NCBI RefSeq assembly: GCF_900101455.1
Contig: NZ_FMZJ01000002.1
Location: 186,001 to 250,000, forward strand
Source of the DNA: Sphingomonas sp. YR710
GTDB taxonomy: Bacteria; Pseudomonadota; Alphaproteobacteria; Sphingomonadales; Sphingomonadaceae
DNA length: 64,000 nt
Direction of reading: 5' to 3'
Each line of letters starts with the position of its first letter. Position 1 is the first letter of the stretch. Shown one piece after another: positions 1 to 7,708 of the stretch. Position numbers and translations under genes: made by a program. A model generated the notes under the pieces. It was given only the letters and a program-made list of their open reading frames with translations. It searched no databases and was not told where the DNA came from.

Positions 1-395
1 TGGCGTCGCCGATGGCCGTGAATGTCGGCAATCCGCACGTCATCTTCTTCGTGCCCGACACCGATTCGGTCGATCTCGAACGGCTGGGCCCGATCATCGA
101 AACCGATCCGCTGTTTCCCGCCCGCATCAACGTCAACGTCGCGACGATCGTCGACCGGTCGACGCTGCGGCTGCGCGTGTGGGAACGCGGTGTCGGGGTG
201 ACCCTCGCCTGCGGGACCGGCGCCTGCGCCACCGCGGTCGCCGCGATCCGCGCCGGCCATGTCGACGGGCCGGTGGCGGTGCATCTGCCCGGCGGTGCGT
301 TGCGCATCGATTGGGCGCCCGGCGGGCCGATCACCATGTCCGGCCCCGCCACCCATGTCTTCACCGCCGAGGCCGATCTGAGCGCCTTCGGATGA
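1..395 (+). CDS. dapF: Diaminopimelate epimerase, C-terminal part (cut by window edge)
   Basis: DapF converts LL-diaminopimelate to meso-diaminopimelate for lysine and peptidoglycan synthesis in the cytoplasm. Only the second half of the enzyme is present; the reading frame is open to the left edge. Visible family marks are the GNPH motif near the start and the second catalytic cysteine in ACGTGACA, which is the proton donor/acceptor of the C-terminal domain. The stop codon overlaps the possible ATG of the next gene (ATGA at 392-395), so the two genes look translationally coupled, an arrangement common in alphaproteobacteria. Confidence 0.95.
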   Translation, partial: ASPMAVNVGNPHVIFFVPDTDSVDLERLGPIIETDPLFPARINVNVATIVDRSTLRLRVWERGVGVTLACGTGACATAVAAIRAGHVDGPVAVHLPGGALRIDWAPGGPITMSGPATHVFTAEADLSAFG

Positions 396-1810
396 ATATC
401 GTCGAGTCGAGCGCCATTGGAGGGGACGCGTCCTCCCCTCCTTCGTCATTCCCGCGAAGGCGGGAACCCATAAACTCCCACGTGCGAACCTCTTGCGGTT
501 CCGAGAATATGGGTCCCCGCCTTCGCGGGAATGACGAAGAAAAGAGAGATAGCGAGAGGAAGGGGCGGGGCCCCGAACTGATCACGCTCGGCTGCCGGCT
601 CAACATCGCCGAGAGCGAGACGATACGGACGCTGGCACACGATCAGGATGACCTGATCATCGTCAACAGCTGCGCCGTCACCGCCGAGGCGGTCCGCCAG
701 ACCCGCAAGGCAATTCGCAAGGCCGCGCGCGCACGCCCCGATGCCCGTATCGTCGTCACCGGCTGCGCGGCCCAGACCGAGCCGCAGACCTTCGCCGCGA
801 TGCCCGAGGTGGCCCGCGTGCTCGGCAACGCCGACAAGCAGCAGGCGGCCTTGTTCCGTTTCGTGCCCGAGCCCTCCGCCGATATCCGCGTTTCCGACAT
901 CATGGCGCTGCGCGAGACGGCGCCGCATCTGGTGTCCGGCTTCACCGATCATGCCCGCGCCTTCGTCGAAGTGCAGAATGGCTGCGATCATCGCTGCACC
1001 TTCTGCGTGATTCCCTATGGGCGCGGCAACAGCCGGTCGGTGCCGGCCGGCGCCGTGATCGATCGCATCGCCGCGCTCGTCGATCTGGGCTATGCCGAGA
1101 TCGTGCTGACCGGGGTCGACCTGACCAGTTACGGCCCCGATCTGCCCGGCGCGCCATCGCTGGGCAGTCTGGTCGAGCGGATATTGCGGCATGTGCCGGG
1201 GCTGAAGCGGCTGCGGCTGTCGTCACTCGATTCGGTCGAGATCGACGACCGGCTGTTCGACCTGCTGACCGGCGAGCGCCGCGTGATGCCGCATCTCCAT
1301 CTTTCACTGCAGGCCGGCGACGACATGATCCTCAAGCGGATGAAGCGCCGCCACAGCCGGGCGGAGGCGGTGGCGATCGTCGAGCGGCTGAAGGCGAAGC
1401 GGCCCGATATCGCGATCGGCGCGGACCTGATCGCGGGCTTCCCGACCGAAGACGAGGCGATGTTCGACAATAGCCTCCGCCTGATCGACGATTGCGATAT
1501 CGTGTTCGGGCACGTCTTTCCTTACTCGCCGCGTGCCGGGACGCCGGCGGCGCGGATGCCGCAGGTCGATCTCGCGACGATTCGCGGGCGGGCGAAGCGG
1601 CTGCGCGAAGCGGCCGAACGCCGGCAGGCGGCGTGGGAACGCAGCCTCGACGGGACGATTCAGAACGTCCTCGTCGAGCGTGGCGGGGCCGGTCATGCGG
1701 AGAATTTCGCGCGGGTGCAGCTGCCCGATGCGACCGGGGATATGATTGGCACGGTGATCCGGGCACAGATCGATGCCGGCAGCGGGACTTTGACAGGCAC
1801 GATGATATGA
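392..1810 (+). CDS. mtaB: tRNA (N6-threonylcarbamoyladenosine-37-C2) methylthiotransferase MtaB
   Basis: MtaB is a radical-SAM enzyme that adds a methylthio group to t6A37 of ANN-decoding tRNAs. Reading from the ATG at 392 gives 472 residues. The UPF0004 domain supplies three cluster cysteines (C68 in LGCRLN, C94 in VNSCAV, C125 in VTGCA); the radical-SAM CxxxCxxC is C198/C202/C205; a TRAM-like tail follows. The conserved domain begins only near residue 62. The preceding 61 codons include a palindromic repeat (441-539) read in frame. No start codon lies between that repeat and the conserved domain; the candidates are ATG 392 (overlapping the dapF stop), GTG 482 and ATG 509. The enzyme call is firm, the start is uncertain. 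Confidence 0.93.
   Translation: MNIVESSAIGGDASSPPSSFPRRREPINSHVRTSCGSENMGPRLRGNDEEKRDSERKGRGPELITLGCRLNIAESETIRTLAHDQDDLIIVNSCAVTAEAVRQTRKAIRKAARARPDARIVVTGCAAQTEPQTFAAMPEVARVLGNADKQQAALFRFVPEPSADIRVSDIMALRETAPHLVSGFTDHARAFVEVQNGCDHRCTFCVIPYGRGNSRSVPAGAVIDRIAALVDLGYAEIVLTGVDLTSYGPDLPGAPSLGSLVERILRHVPGLKRLRLSSLDSVEIDDRLFDLLTGERRVMPHLHLSLQAGDDMILKRMKRRHSRAEAVAIVERLKAKRPDIAIGADLIAGFPTEDEAMFDNSLRLIDDCDIVFGHVFPYSPRAGTPAARMPQVDLATIRGRAKRLREAAERRQAAWERSLDGTIQNVLVERGGAGHAENFARVQLPDATGDMIGTVIRAQIDAGSGTLTGTMI
441..539. repeat. Palindromic repeat element inside the 5' end of mtaB
   Basis: Two 29-base arms (444-472 and 508-536) are inverted copies with one mismatch, separated by about 35 bases. Each contains a CCCGCGAAGGCGGG-type core. 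In this frame the element translates as SFPRRREP...MGPRLRGND, a pattern that turns up in many proteobacterial genomes as spurious or captured translation of a dispersed palindromic repeat. It lies wholly inside the mtaB reading frame without disrupting it. Confidence 0.85.
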
Positions 1811-1866
1811 CGGTGCAAGCCTCCCTTGCCACCGTCGCCCCCGCGAAGGCGAGAATGAACGACTGC

Positions 1867-1980
1867 AAGCCCCTCCCCTTCAGGGGAGGGGTTGGGGTGG
1901 GGCACCCGCGTCTCACCGAGATCAGCGTCGGTTGGGAGAAGAGGCCCCACCCCAACCCCTCCCCTGAAGGGGAGGGGCTT
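1867..1980. repeat. Perfect 37-bp inverted repeat between mtaB and ftsY
   Basis: Arms 1867-1903 and 1944-1980 are perfect inverted copies separated by 40 bases. Each arm is itself largely palindromic (CCCCTCCCCTTCAGGGGAGG), so the transcript could fold into a very stable cruciform-like structure. It is flanked by degenerate pieces of the other repeat family (CCCGCGAAGGCG near 1840 and TACGCGGGGATGACGG near 2003), suggesting one dispersed element inserted into another. Confidence 0.85.
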
Positions 1981-2033
1981 TTTCATATCCTTACACGCTT
2001 CTACGCGGGGATGACGGCAGAGAGAATAGTGGC

Positions 2034-2972
2034 ATGAGCGACACCCCCTGGACCGAAAAGATCTTCGGCGGCTTCAGGCGCACGTCGGAGAAACTCGGCG
2101 AGAATCTCTCCGGCCTGTTCACCAAGGCCGCGCTCGATCGCGAGACGCTCGACGAAATCGAGGAAGCGTTGATCGCATCCGATCTTGGCCCGGCGACCGC
2201 CGCCAAGATCCGCGCGCGGCTATCGGACGAGCGCTATGACAAAGGCATCGACGAAGCCGGCGTCCGCCAGGTCGTCGCCGAGGAAATCGAGAAGATCCTG
2301 GCGCCCGTCGCCAAGCCGCTCGAGATCGAGGCATTCCCGCGGCCGCAGGTGATCCTGGTGATCGGCGTCAACGGATCAGGCAAGACGACGACGATCGCCA
2401 AGCTAGCCCATCTGCTGACCGAACAGGATTATGCGGTAATGCTGGTCGCCGGAGATACGTTCCGCGCAGCCGCGATCGGACAGCTCAAGGTGTGGGCCGA
2501 CCGGATCGGCGTGCCGATCATATCCGGCAAGGAAGGCGGCGACGCGGCCGGGCTGGTGTTCGAAGGCGTCAAGCAGGGCACCGCCAAGGGCATCGACGTG
2601 CTGATTGTCGATACCGCCGGGCGCCTGCAGAACAAGACTGGCCTGATGGACGAGCTATCGAAGATACGCCGGGTGCTCGGTCGGCTGAACCCGGCCGCGC
2701 CGCACGACGTTCTGCTCGTGCTCGATGCGACGACGGGGCAGAATGCGCTGAACCAGATCGAGATCTTCAAGGAGAGCGCCGGCGTGACCGGCCTGGTGAT
2801 GACCAAGCTGGACGGCACGGCGCGCGGCGGCGTGCTGGTCGCGGCGGCGGAGAAATATGGCATGCCGGTGCATGCGATCGGGATTGGCGAAGGCGTGGGT
2901 GATCTGCGCCCGTTCGATCCCGCAGAGGTGGCCCGCGCGATCGCCGGTGTCGAGAGGATCAGGAAAGCGTGA
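2034..2972 (+). CDS. ftsY: Signal recognition particle receptor FtsY
   Basis: FtsY is the membrane-associated SRP GTPase that delivers ribosome-nascent chains to the Sec translocon. The 312-residue protein has a short N-terminal segment, an NG-domain helical bundle (about 20-95) and the GTPase: G1 GVNGSGKTTT at 111-120, the DTFRAAA motif near 141, G3 DTAGR at 193-197 and G4 TKLDG at 257-261. The long acidic A domain of E. coli FtsY is absent, as is usual in alphaproteobacteria. The next gene starts on the stop codon (TGATG). Confidence 0.97.
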   Translation: MSDTPWTEKIFGGFRRTSEKLGENLSGLFTKAALDRETLDEIEEALIASDLGPATAAKIRARLSDERYDKGIDEAGVRQVVAEEIEKILAPVAKPLEIEAFPRPQVILVIGVNGSGKTTTIAKLAHLLTEQDYAVMLVAGDTFRAAAIGQLKVWADRIGVPIISGKEGGDAAGLVFEGVKQGTAKGIDVLIVDTAGRLQNKTGLMDELSKIRRVLGRLNPAAPHDVLLVLDATTGQNALNQIEIFKESAGVTGLVMTKLDGTARGGVLVAAAEKYGMPVHAIGIGEGVGDLRPFDPAEVARAIAGVERIRKA

Positions 2973-3580
2973 TGCGTACCGAAACTGCCAAGGAACCCGG
3001 CCCTCTGGTCAAGCTGGCGATCGATCTGGGGCCGCTGCTCGTTTATCTGCTGGCCTATTGGTTCACCAAGCATGTGATATTGTCGACTGCGGCCTTCATG
3101 GGGGCCACTGCGCTTGCGATCCTCGCGTCGAAGCTGCTGCACGGTCGCATTTCGGCGATGCTGTGGTTTTCGGGCGTGATGGTGCTGGTGCTGGGCGGCC
3201 TCACCGTCTGGTTCCACGATCCGCGCTTCATTCAGATGAAGCCGACCATCTATTATCTGATGGTCTCGGCGATCCTGGCCTTTGGTATGATCACCGATCG
3301 ACCCATGCTGAAGATGGTGCTGGGCCAGGCCTATCCGGGGCTGAGCGATATCGGCTGGGCCAAGCTGACGCGCAACTGGGCCCTGTTCTTCGTCGCGATG
3401 GCGATCGCCAACGAAGCGGTGTGGCGATCGACCAGCATGGATTTCTGGCTGGGCTACAAATTATGGGGTGCGATGCCGGCGACCCTGCTGTTCGCGATCG
3501 CTAACATCCCGATGCTGATGAAGCATGGCCTGTCGGCGGAAAAGGCCGAAGCCGATCCACCATTGCCGCCGCAGGGCTGA
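2972..3580 (+). CDS. yciB: Inner membrane septation protein YciB/IspZ
   Basis: A small polytopic membrane protein of the YciB (IspZ, septation protein A) family, implicated in cell-envelope integrity and septation. About five hydrophobic segments are visible. Family signatures include LAIDLGPLLVYLL at the first helix, IQMKPTIYY in the middle and LTRNWALFF. The start is the ATG at 2972 that overlaps the ftsY stop; a GTG directly before it (2969) is an alternative. It sits in the ftsY run, a common alphaproteobacterial arrangement. Confidence 0.92.
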   Translation: MRTETAKEPGPLVKLAIDLGPLLVYLLAYWFTKHVILSTAAFMGATALAILASKLLHGRISAMLWFSGVMVLVLGGLTVWFHDPRFIQMKPTIYYLMVSAILAFGMITDRPMLKMVLGQAYPGLSDIGWAKLTRNWALFFVAMAIANEAVWRSTSMDFWLGYKLWGAMPATLLFAIANIPMLMKHGLSAEKAEADPPLPPQG

Positions 3581-3909
3581 TGCCTGGCCTGCTCGACGAT
3601 CTGACGACGCCCGGCGACCGGGAGCGGTTCGACGAACTGCTCGTGCGGCCTGGCGTGGTGATCGAACGGATCGTGTCGACGGGGCAGGTCACGCCGGTCG
3701 AAACGCCTTATCAGCAGGCCTGGGACGAATGGGTATTGCTGGTGTCGGGCGGCGCGCAGCTGTGGATCGAGGGGCAGGAAGAGATCGCGCTGGCGCCGGG
3801 AGACCATGTGCTGATCCCGGCACAGGTGCGGCACCGCGTGCTGTGGACGCAGGCCGAGCCGCCGACGGTGTGGCTGGCGCTGCATTTTCGCGACCGCGAG
3901 GGTTCTTAG
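3580..3909 (+). CDS. Small cupin-fold protein
   Basis: A 109-residue single-domain cupin. The second cupin motif is visible as a PGDHVLIPAQVRHRV stretch, and the first half has the alternating pattern of the beta barrel (WVLLVSGGAQLWIEG). The ATG overlaps the yciB stop (TGATG), so it probably belongs to the same transcript. The metal ligands are incomplete (one clear His pair near residue 90), so an enzymatic role cannot be assigned. Confidence 0.8.
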   Translation: MPGLLDDLTTPGDRERFDELLVRPGVVIERIVSTGQVTPVETPYQQAWDEWVLLVSGGAQLWIEGQEEIALAPGDHVLIPAQVRHRVLWTQAEPPTVWLALHFRDREGS

Positions 3910-3996
3910 CGATAATTTTATGCAGAGGCGGTTGACCCCCATCGCACGAGCCACGATATGTTACCGATCGGTACACCCATCAGGAACCCGCGCACG

Positions 3997-4626
3997 ATGA
4001 TCGATCTGTTCTACTGGAAGACGCCCAACGGCCACAAGATCACGCTCTTTCTGGAGGAGGCCGGGGTCGATTATCGGGTCCATCCGGTGGACATTACCAA
4101 GAACGAGCAGTTCGCCCCCGATTTCCTGGCAATCGCACCGAACAATCGCATTCCCGCGATCGTCGATACCGATCCGGCCGATGGCGGCGCGCCGATCGCC
4201 TTGTTCGAATCGGGCGCGATCCTGCTCTACCTCGCCGAAAAGACCGGGCAGTTCGTACCCGCCGATGCCCGCCGCAAGGCCGAGGTTTCGCAATGGCTGT
4301 TCTGGCAGATGGGCGGGCTTGGCCCGATGGCCGGGCAGAACCACCATTTCTCCGGCGCCGCGCCGGAGAAGATCCCTTATGCGATCAACCGCTATGTGAA
4401 GGAAACCGCGCGACTATACGGCGTGCTCGACAAAAGGCTTGCCGATCGGCCGTTTGTGGCCGGCGATGACTATAGCATCGCCGACATGGCGATCTATCCT
4501 TGGATCGTCCTATACGAGCGTCAGCAGCAGGATCTGGCCGATTTCCCGAACATCCGCCGCTGGTTCGATACGATCGCGGCGCGGCCGGCCACCGCCCGCG
4601 CCTATGCCGTCGCCGAGACGGTGTAG
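3997..4626 (+). CDS. Glutathione S-transferase, YfcG/Nu-like
   Basis: A cytosolic GST of 209 residues. The N-terminal thioredoxin-like domain starts YWKTPNGHKITLFLEEAG and contains NNRIPAIVD (the cis-proline region) and ESGAILLYLAEKTG, the glutathione-binding part. The C-terminal helical domain has FVAGDDYSIADMAIYPW. The TPN-G motif and spacing resemble the YfcG/YghU class, which acts as a disulfide-bond reductase. The ATG at 3997 matches the family start better than the in-frame ATG at 3958. Confidence 0.9.
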   Translation: MIDLFYWKTPNGHKITLFLEEAGVDYRVHPVDITKNEQFAPDFLAIAPNNRIPAIVDTDPADGGAPIALFESGAILLYLAEKTGQFVPADARRKAEVSQWLFWQMGGLGPMAGQNHHFSGAAPEKIPYAINRYVKETARLYGVLDKRLADRPFVAGDDYSIADMAIYPWIVLYERQQQDLADFPNIRRWFDTIAARPATARAYAVAETV

Positions 4627-4752
4627 AATGCGTCGAAATGCCCGGCATCATCGACAGAGCGTGAGCGCCGCACGGCCGGTGGTCGCTGCGGGCGAACAAT
4701 TCACCCGATCCCGCTCGACAGGCTCAACCACCCCGCGTTAAGGACGGCCTAT

Positions 4753-4776
4753 CCCCGCGTCGGGGCGGCATTTTTT
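4753..4776 (+). terminator. Probable intrinsic terminator after the GST gene
   Basis: A short GC hairpin (CCCCG at 4753-4757, loop CGT, CGGGG at 4761-4765) is followed within five bases by six T residues (4771-4776). It lies about 125 bases downstream of the GST stop and before the next gene. Confidence 0.55.
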
Positions 4777-4849
4777 GGTGCGGGGTCGTTCAGGTGCGCA
4801 CGGGTAGAGTTTTCCGGCTGATGTTGGTTCCCTGTCGGAAAAATGCCCG

Positions 4850-6043
4850 ATGAAGGCGGTTCGCTTGCTGTTCGATCGTACGGCTGTTCTGTTTCTGGGC
4901 GTCGCCGCCGGGGTAGCGATCGGCTATGCCTTCGGGATCAAACAACAGATCGAAGTGTCTGGCATCGCGCCGCCGCCGCAGCTTCCCGTGGCCGAGGCCG
5001 GCGCGGCCCCTCCGCCCGACATGGTGATGCTGAACGGGAAGCCGGCCCCCTTGCCACAGCACCCGGCGACCGCCGGTGCGACACCCCCCGGCCCTCCGGT
5101 CGTTGCCGAAACCCGCCCGATCCAGCCCGGCATCCTGGGCGCGATAGCAGCGGGCCGTCCGGTGCGGGTGGGGGTGTTTGGCGACAGCTTCGGCGACGGC
5201 GTCTGGACCGCGCTTTACAACCAGCTCAATCGCAAGGCCGGCTATCAAATTCTCAAGTTCAGCCAGCAGGCGACCGGCTTCACCCGTTATCGCACGCTCA
5301 ATCTGGAAGAACATGATCGCGGCCGGCTGGCCGCGACACCGGTCGACATTGCGGTGATCTCGTTCGGGGCGAACGACATGATGGGCGTGGCCAGCGGCGG
5401 CCATGTCTATGCGCTGCTGACCCCCAACTGGCAGGCCGAGATCGGCCGGCGCGTTTCATCCTATGTCGCGATGCTGCGCGCGCAGGGGGCAATCGTCTAT
5501 TGGGTCGGGCTGCCCAAGATGCGCGATGCAGCCTATGATGCCGATGTCGTGCGGATGAATGCGTTCTACCGGCAATTGATGGGCCAGCTTGGCGTACCGT
5601 TCATCGAAACCGCGCCGTACAGCGTCGATGCCGACGGCCAATATGCCGCCTACCTGCCCGATCCGGTCACTGCCAGGCCGGTGCTGATGCGCGCCAATGA
5701 CGGCATCCACATGTCGGTGAACGGCTATATCCGGATCACGCGCGGGCTGGCCGGCCGTATCAGATCCTATGTCGATCGCGCGCGCGAGGCGGCCGGCAAG
5801 GGCAGCGAAACACCGCCCCCGGCTCCGGCCTTCGTGCAACCCGAGCCGCCCAGACCGCCGGTTGCCAGCCGCCCCCCCAAACCGACCCTCAAGCTCGAGG
5901 ATCCGCTGGCCGACGAGCCACGGCCCGCCCGGGACACGCCGCCATCCGCGCCAAAACATGCGCCAGCCGGCAAAGGTGCACCGATCGATCTGCTGCCGCC
6001 CGGCATGCAGAGCGAGCCGGCCGACGGCAACATCAGCGGATGA
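4850..6043 (+). CDS. Membrane-anchored SGNH-hydrolase-like protein (DUF459 type)
   Basis: A 397-residue protein with one N-terminal membrane anchor (about residues 10-30), a proline-rich linker and an SGNH domain. Block I is GDSFGDG near residue 111, the block III Asn lies in FGANDMM, and the block V pair is DGIHMSVNGY near 284. The C-terminal 80 residues are proline/alanine rich. DUF459 proteins accompany MBOAT acyltransferases and are thought to move acetyl groups onto periplasmic or surface glycans. The stop overlaps the next start (ATGA). Confidence 0.85.
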   Translation: MKAVRLLFDRTAVLFLGVAAGVAIGYAFGIKQQIEVSGIAPPPQLPVAEAGAAPPPDMVMLNGKPAPLPQHPATAGATPPGPPVVAETRPIQPGILGAIAAGRPVRVGVFGDSFGDGVWTALYNQLNRKAGYQILKFSQQATGFTRYRTLNLEEHDRGRLAATPVDIAVISFGANDMMGVASGGHVYALLTPNWQAEIGRRVSSYVAMLRAQGAIVYWVGLPKMRDAAYDADVVRMNAFYRQLMGQLGVPFIETAPYSVDADGQYAAYLPDPVTARPVLMRANDGIHMSVNGYIRITRGLAGRIRSYVDRAREAAGKGSETPPPAPAFVQPEPPRPPVASRPPKPTLKLEDPLADEPRPARDTPPSAPKHAPAGKGAPIDLLPPGMQSEPADGNISG

Positions 6044-7461
6044 TCGGCCTGCTCGCCCTGATCGCGGCCGCGGGGGCGCCTGTCGTCACGTCCGATTGTG
6101 CCGGCTCGCTATGCGGCTATTCGCTGCTGCGTCCGTATTTCGAGAAGCTGGCGGCGGCGCGCGGCGGATCGGGCAAGCCGGTCCACATCCTGCAGATCGG
6201 CGACAGCCATACCGCAGGCGACGCAATCACCGGCGCCTGGCGTGACATATTGCAGGCGCGCTATGGCAGCGGCGGGCGCGGGGTGATGCCACCGGGCAAG
6301 CCGTTCAATGGCTATAACCCGCACGGCGTGAGCGTCGACATGTCGGCGGGATGGTCGATCGCCTCGATCTTCGGACCAGGATCGCAGCAGCCCCATCCAC
6401 CGATCGGGCTAGCCGGCTTCAGCCTGACGTCGCAGGTCGACGGCGCGCGGATCGGGATGTCGGCCGCCGCGAACGAAGCCTTCACCCGTTTCGTGATCTG
6501 CGCAATGTCGCGGCCGGGTGCCGGCACGTTGATCATCAGCATCGGTGGGCAGAACGATCGGATGGAGCTGAACTCCTTCACGGCGCGCCCCGAATGCAAG
6601 GAGATGACCTTCGATACGCCGCAGGTCGCAGTTTCGGTGGCAGTGCAGGGCGGGCCCGTGACGATCACGAGCTGGGCAAGCTTCCGCGATGCCGGCGGCG
6701 TGGCGCTGTCGAACCTCGGCGTCGTCGGATCGCAGCTCGTCCATTTCTCGCGCAACGACGATGCCGTGATTGCGGAGGAATTGCGCAGCTATGACCCGGA
6801 CCTGATCGTCGTCGCCTTCGGCACCAATGAAGGTTTCGCCCCGCGCGTCAGTCCGCAGGAATATGAGATCATCCTACGCAGCCAGATCGGGCGGCTGCGG
6901 CGGCTGGCCGGCCGCGTGCCGATCCTGCTGCTCGGCGCGCCCGATGCCCTCACCCGCCGCTCCGAATTGATGAACAATGCGCCCGCCGCGACGCCGGCCC
7001 CCTGCCTCGAGCCCGCCCCCTTGCCGCCACCGCCCGTTACGACGTCTCCACAGCAGCCGACGACGCAGAGCGGAATCGACGACGTTCTTGCAGCCCTCGA
7101 CGCCCGCGCAACCCATAGCAGCGACGGTCAGCGCGTGACCGCGGCGCAGCCCGGGCCCATCGTCGCGCCACCAGTCCCGACGACAATCGGCTGGTCGCTG
7201 ACCGTGCATCCGCTGTTTCCGCCAGCTGGATTGAAGGTTGTCCGCGATGTCCAGCGCAACGTCGCGCAACAGTTGCGGCTCGGCTTCTGGGATTGGGAAG
7301 CCCGGATGGGCGGGCGCTGCACCGCGGTGAGCTGGGTCAAGCTGCCGCCGCAGCGGATGCGCGGCGACTATGTGCATTATACCTCGCTGGGCGGGCAGGA
7401 CATCGGATCGCGGTTGCAGGCCGATCTGGATGCCGCCGCCAATGCCATCGCGGGGCGCTGA
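6040..7461 (+). CDS. Secreted SGNH/GDSL-type hydrolase or acetyltransferase
   Basis: A 473-residue protein with a short signal peptide and a second, diverged SGNH fold. The nucleophile block is QIGDSHTAGD near residue 55, the block III-like Asn is in SIGGQND or FGTNEGF, and a C-terminal YVHYTSLGG segment supplies the likely His. A Pro/Gln-rich, low-conservation insertion lies around residues 320-370. Overlap with the upstream SGNH gene and the MBOAT gene downstream point to a role in glycan O-acetylation. Its exact substrate cannot be read from the sequence. Confidence 0.8.
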   Translation: MIGLLALIAAAGAPVVTSDCAGSLCGYSLLRPYFEKLAAARGGSGKPVHILQIGDSHTAGDAITGAWRDILQARYGSGGRGVMPPGKPFNGYNPHGVSVDMSAGWSIASIFGPGSQQPHPPIGLAGFSLTSQVDGARIGMSAAANEAFTRFVICAMSRPGAGTLIISIGGQNDRMELNSFTARPECKEMTFDTPQVAVSVAVQGGPVTITSWASFRDAGGVALSNLGVVGSQLVHFSRNDDAVIAEELRSYDPDLIVVAFGTNEGFAPRVSPQEYEIILRSQIGRLRRLAGRVPILLLGAPDALTRRSELMNNAPAATPAPCLEPAPLPPPPVTTSPQQPTTQSGIDDVLAALDARATHSSDGQRVTAAQPGPIVAPPVPTTIGWSLTVHPLFPPAGLKVVRDVQRNVAQQLRLGFWDWEARMGGRCTAVSWVKLPPQRMRGDYVHYTSLGGQDIGSRLQADLDAAANAIAGR

Positions 7462-7536
7462 GATGACGTCCTTCCCAAAATCTTGCCGGAGCGGGGCTGC
7501 GGCGTTCGCGCATACGGGTTTTGTTCGCGATGACGT

Positions 7537-7676
7537 AAATTCCTCCCCGAGCTTGCTCGGGGAGGTGGCAGCGCGAAGCGCTGACGGAGGGGCAATCCCG
7601 ACCGTTGCGCAAACCCCTCCACCACCCGGCTGCGCCGGGCGGTCCCCCTCCCCGAGACAAGCTCGGGGAGGAATTT
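7537..7676. repeat. Composite palindromic repeat between the SGNH and MBOAT genes
   Basis: The outer arms AAATTCCTCCCCGAGCTTG (7537-7555) and its exact reverse complement (7658-7676) enclose inner palindromes (CCCGAGCTTGCTCGGG, GCAGCGCGAAGCGCTG and CCCGGCTGCGCCGGG). This is an intergenic mosaic repeat of about 140 bases of the kind dispersed in sphingomonad and Caulobacter-like genomes. It occupies most of the 247-base gap and would form a strong RNA structure in the operon transcript. Confidence 0.85.
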
Positions 7677-7708
7677 GTATTCGTGAATATGGCAGGGAAC
7701 GCGGCTAG

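Noticed and set aside
441-7676. Possible CRISPR array from clustered repeats
   Set aside because: The repeats are single palindromic elements of different families without regular spacers; no cas genes are present.
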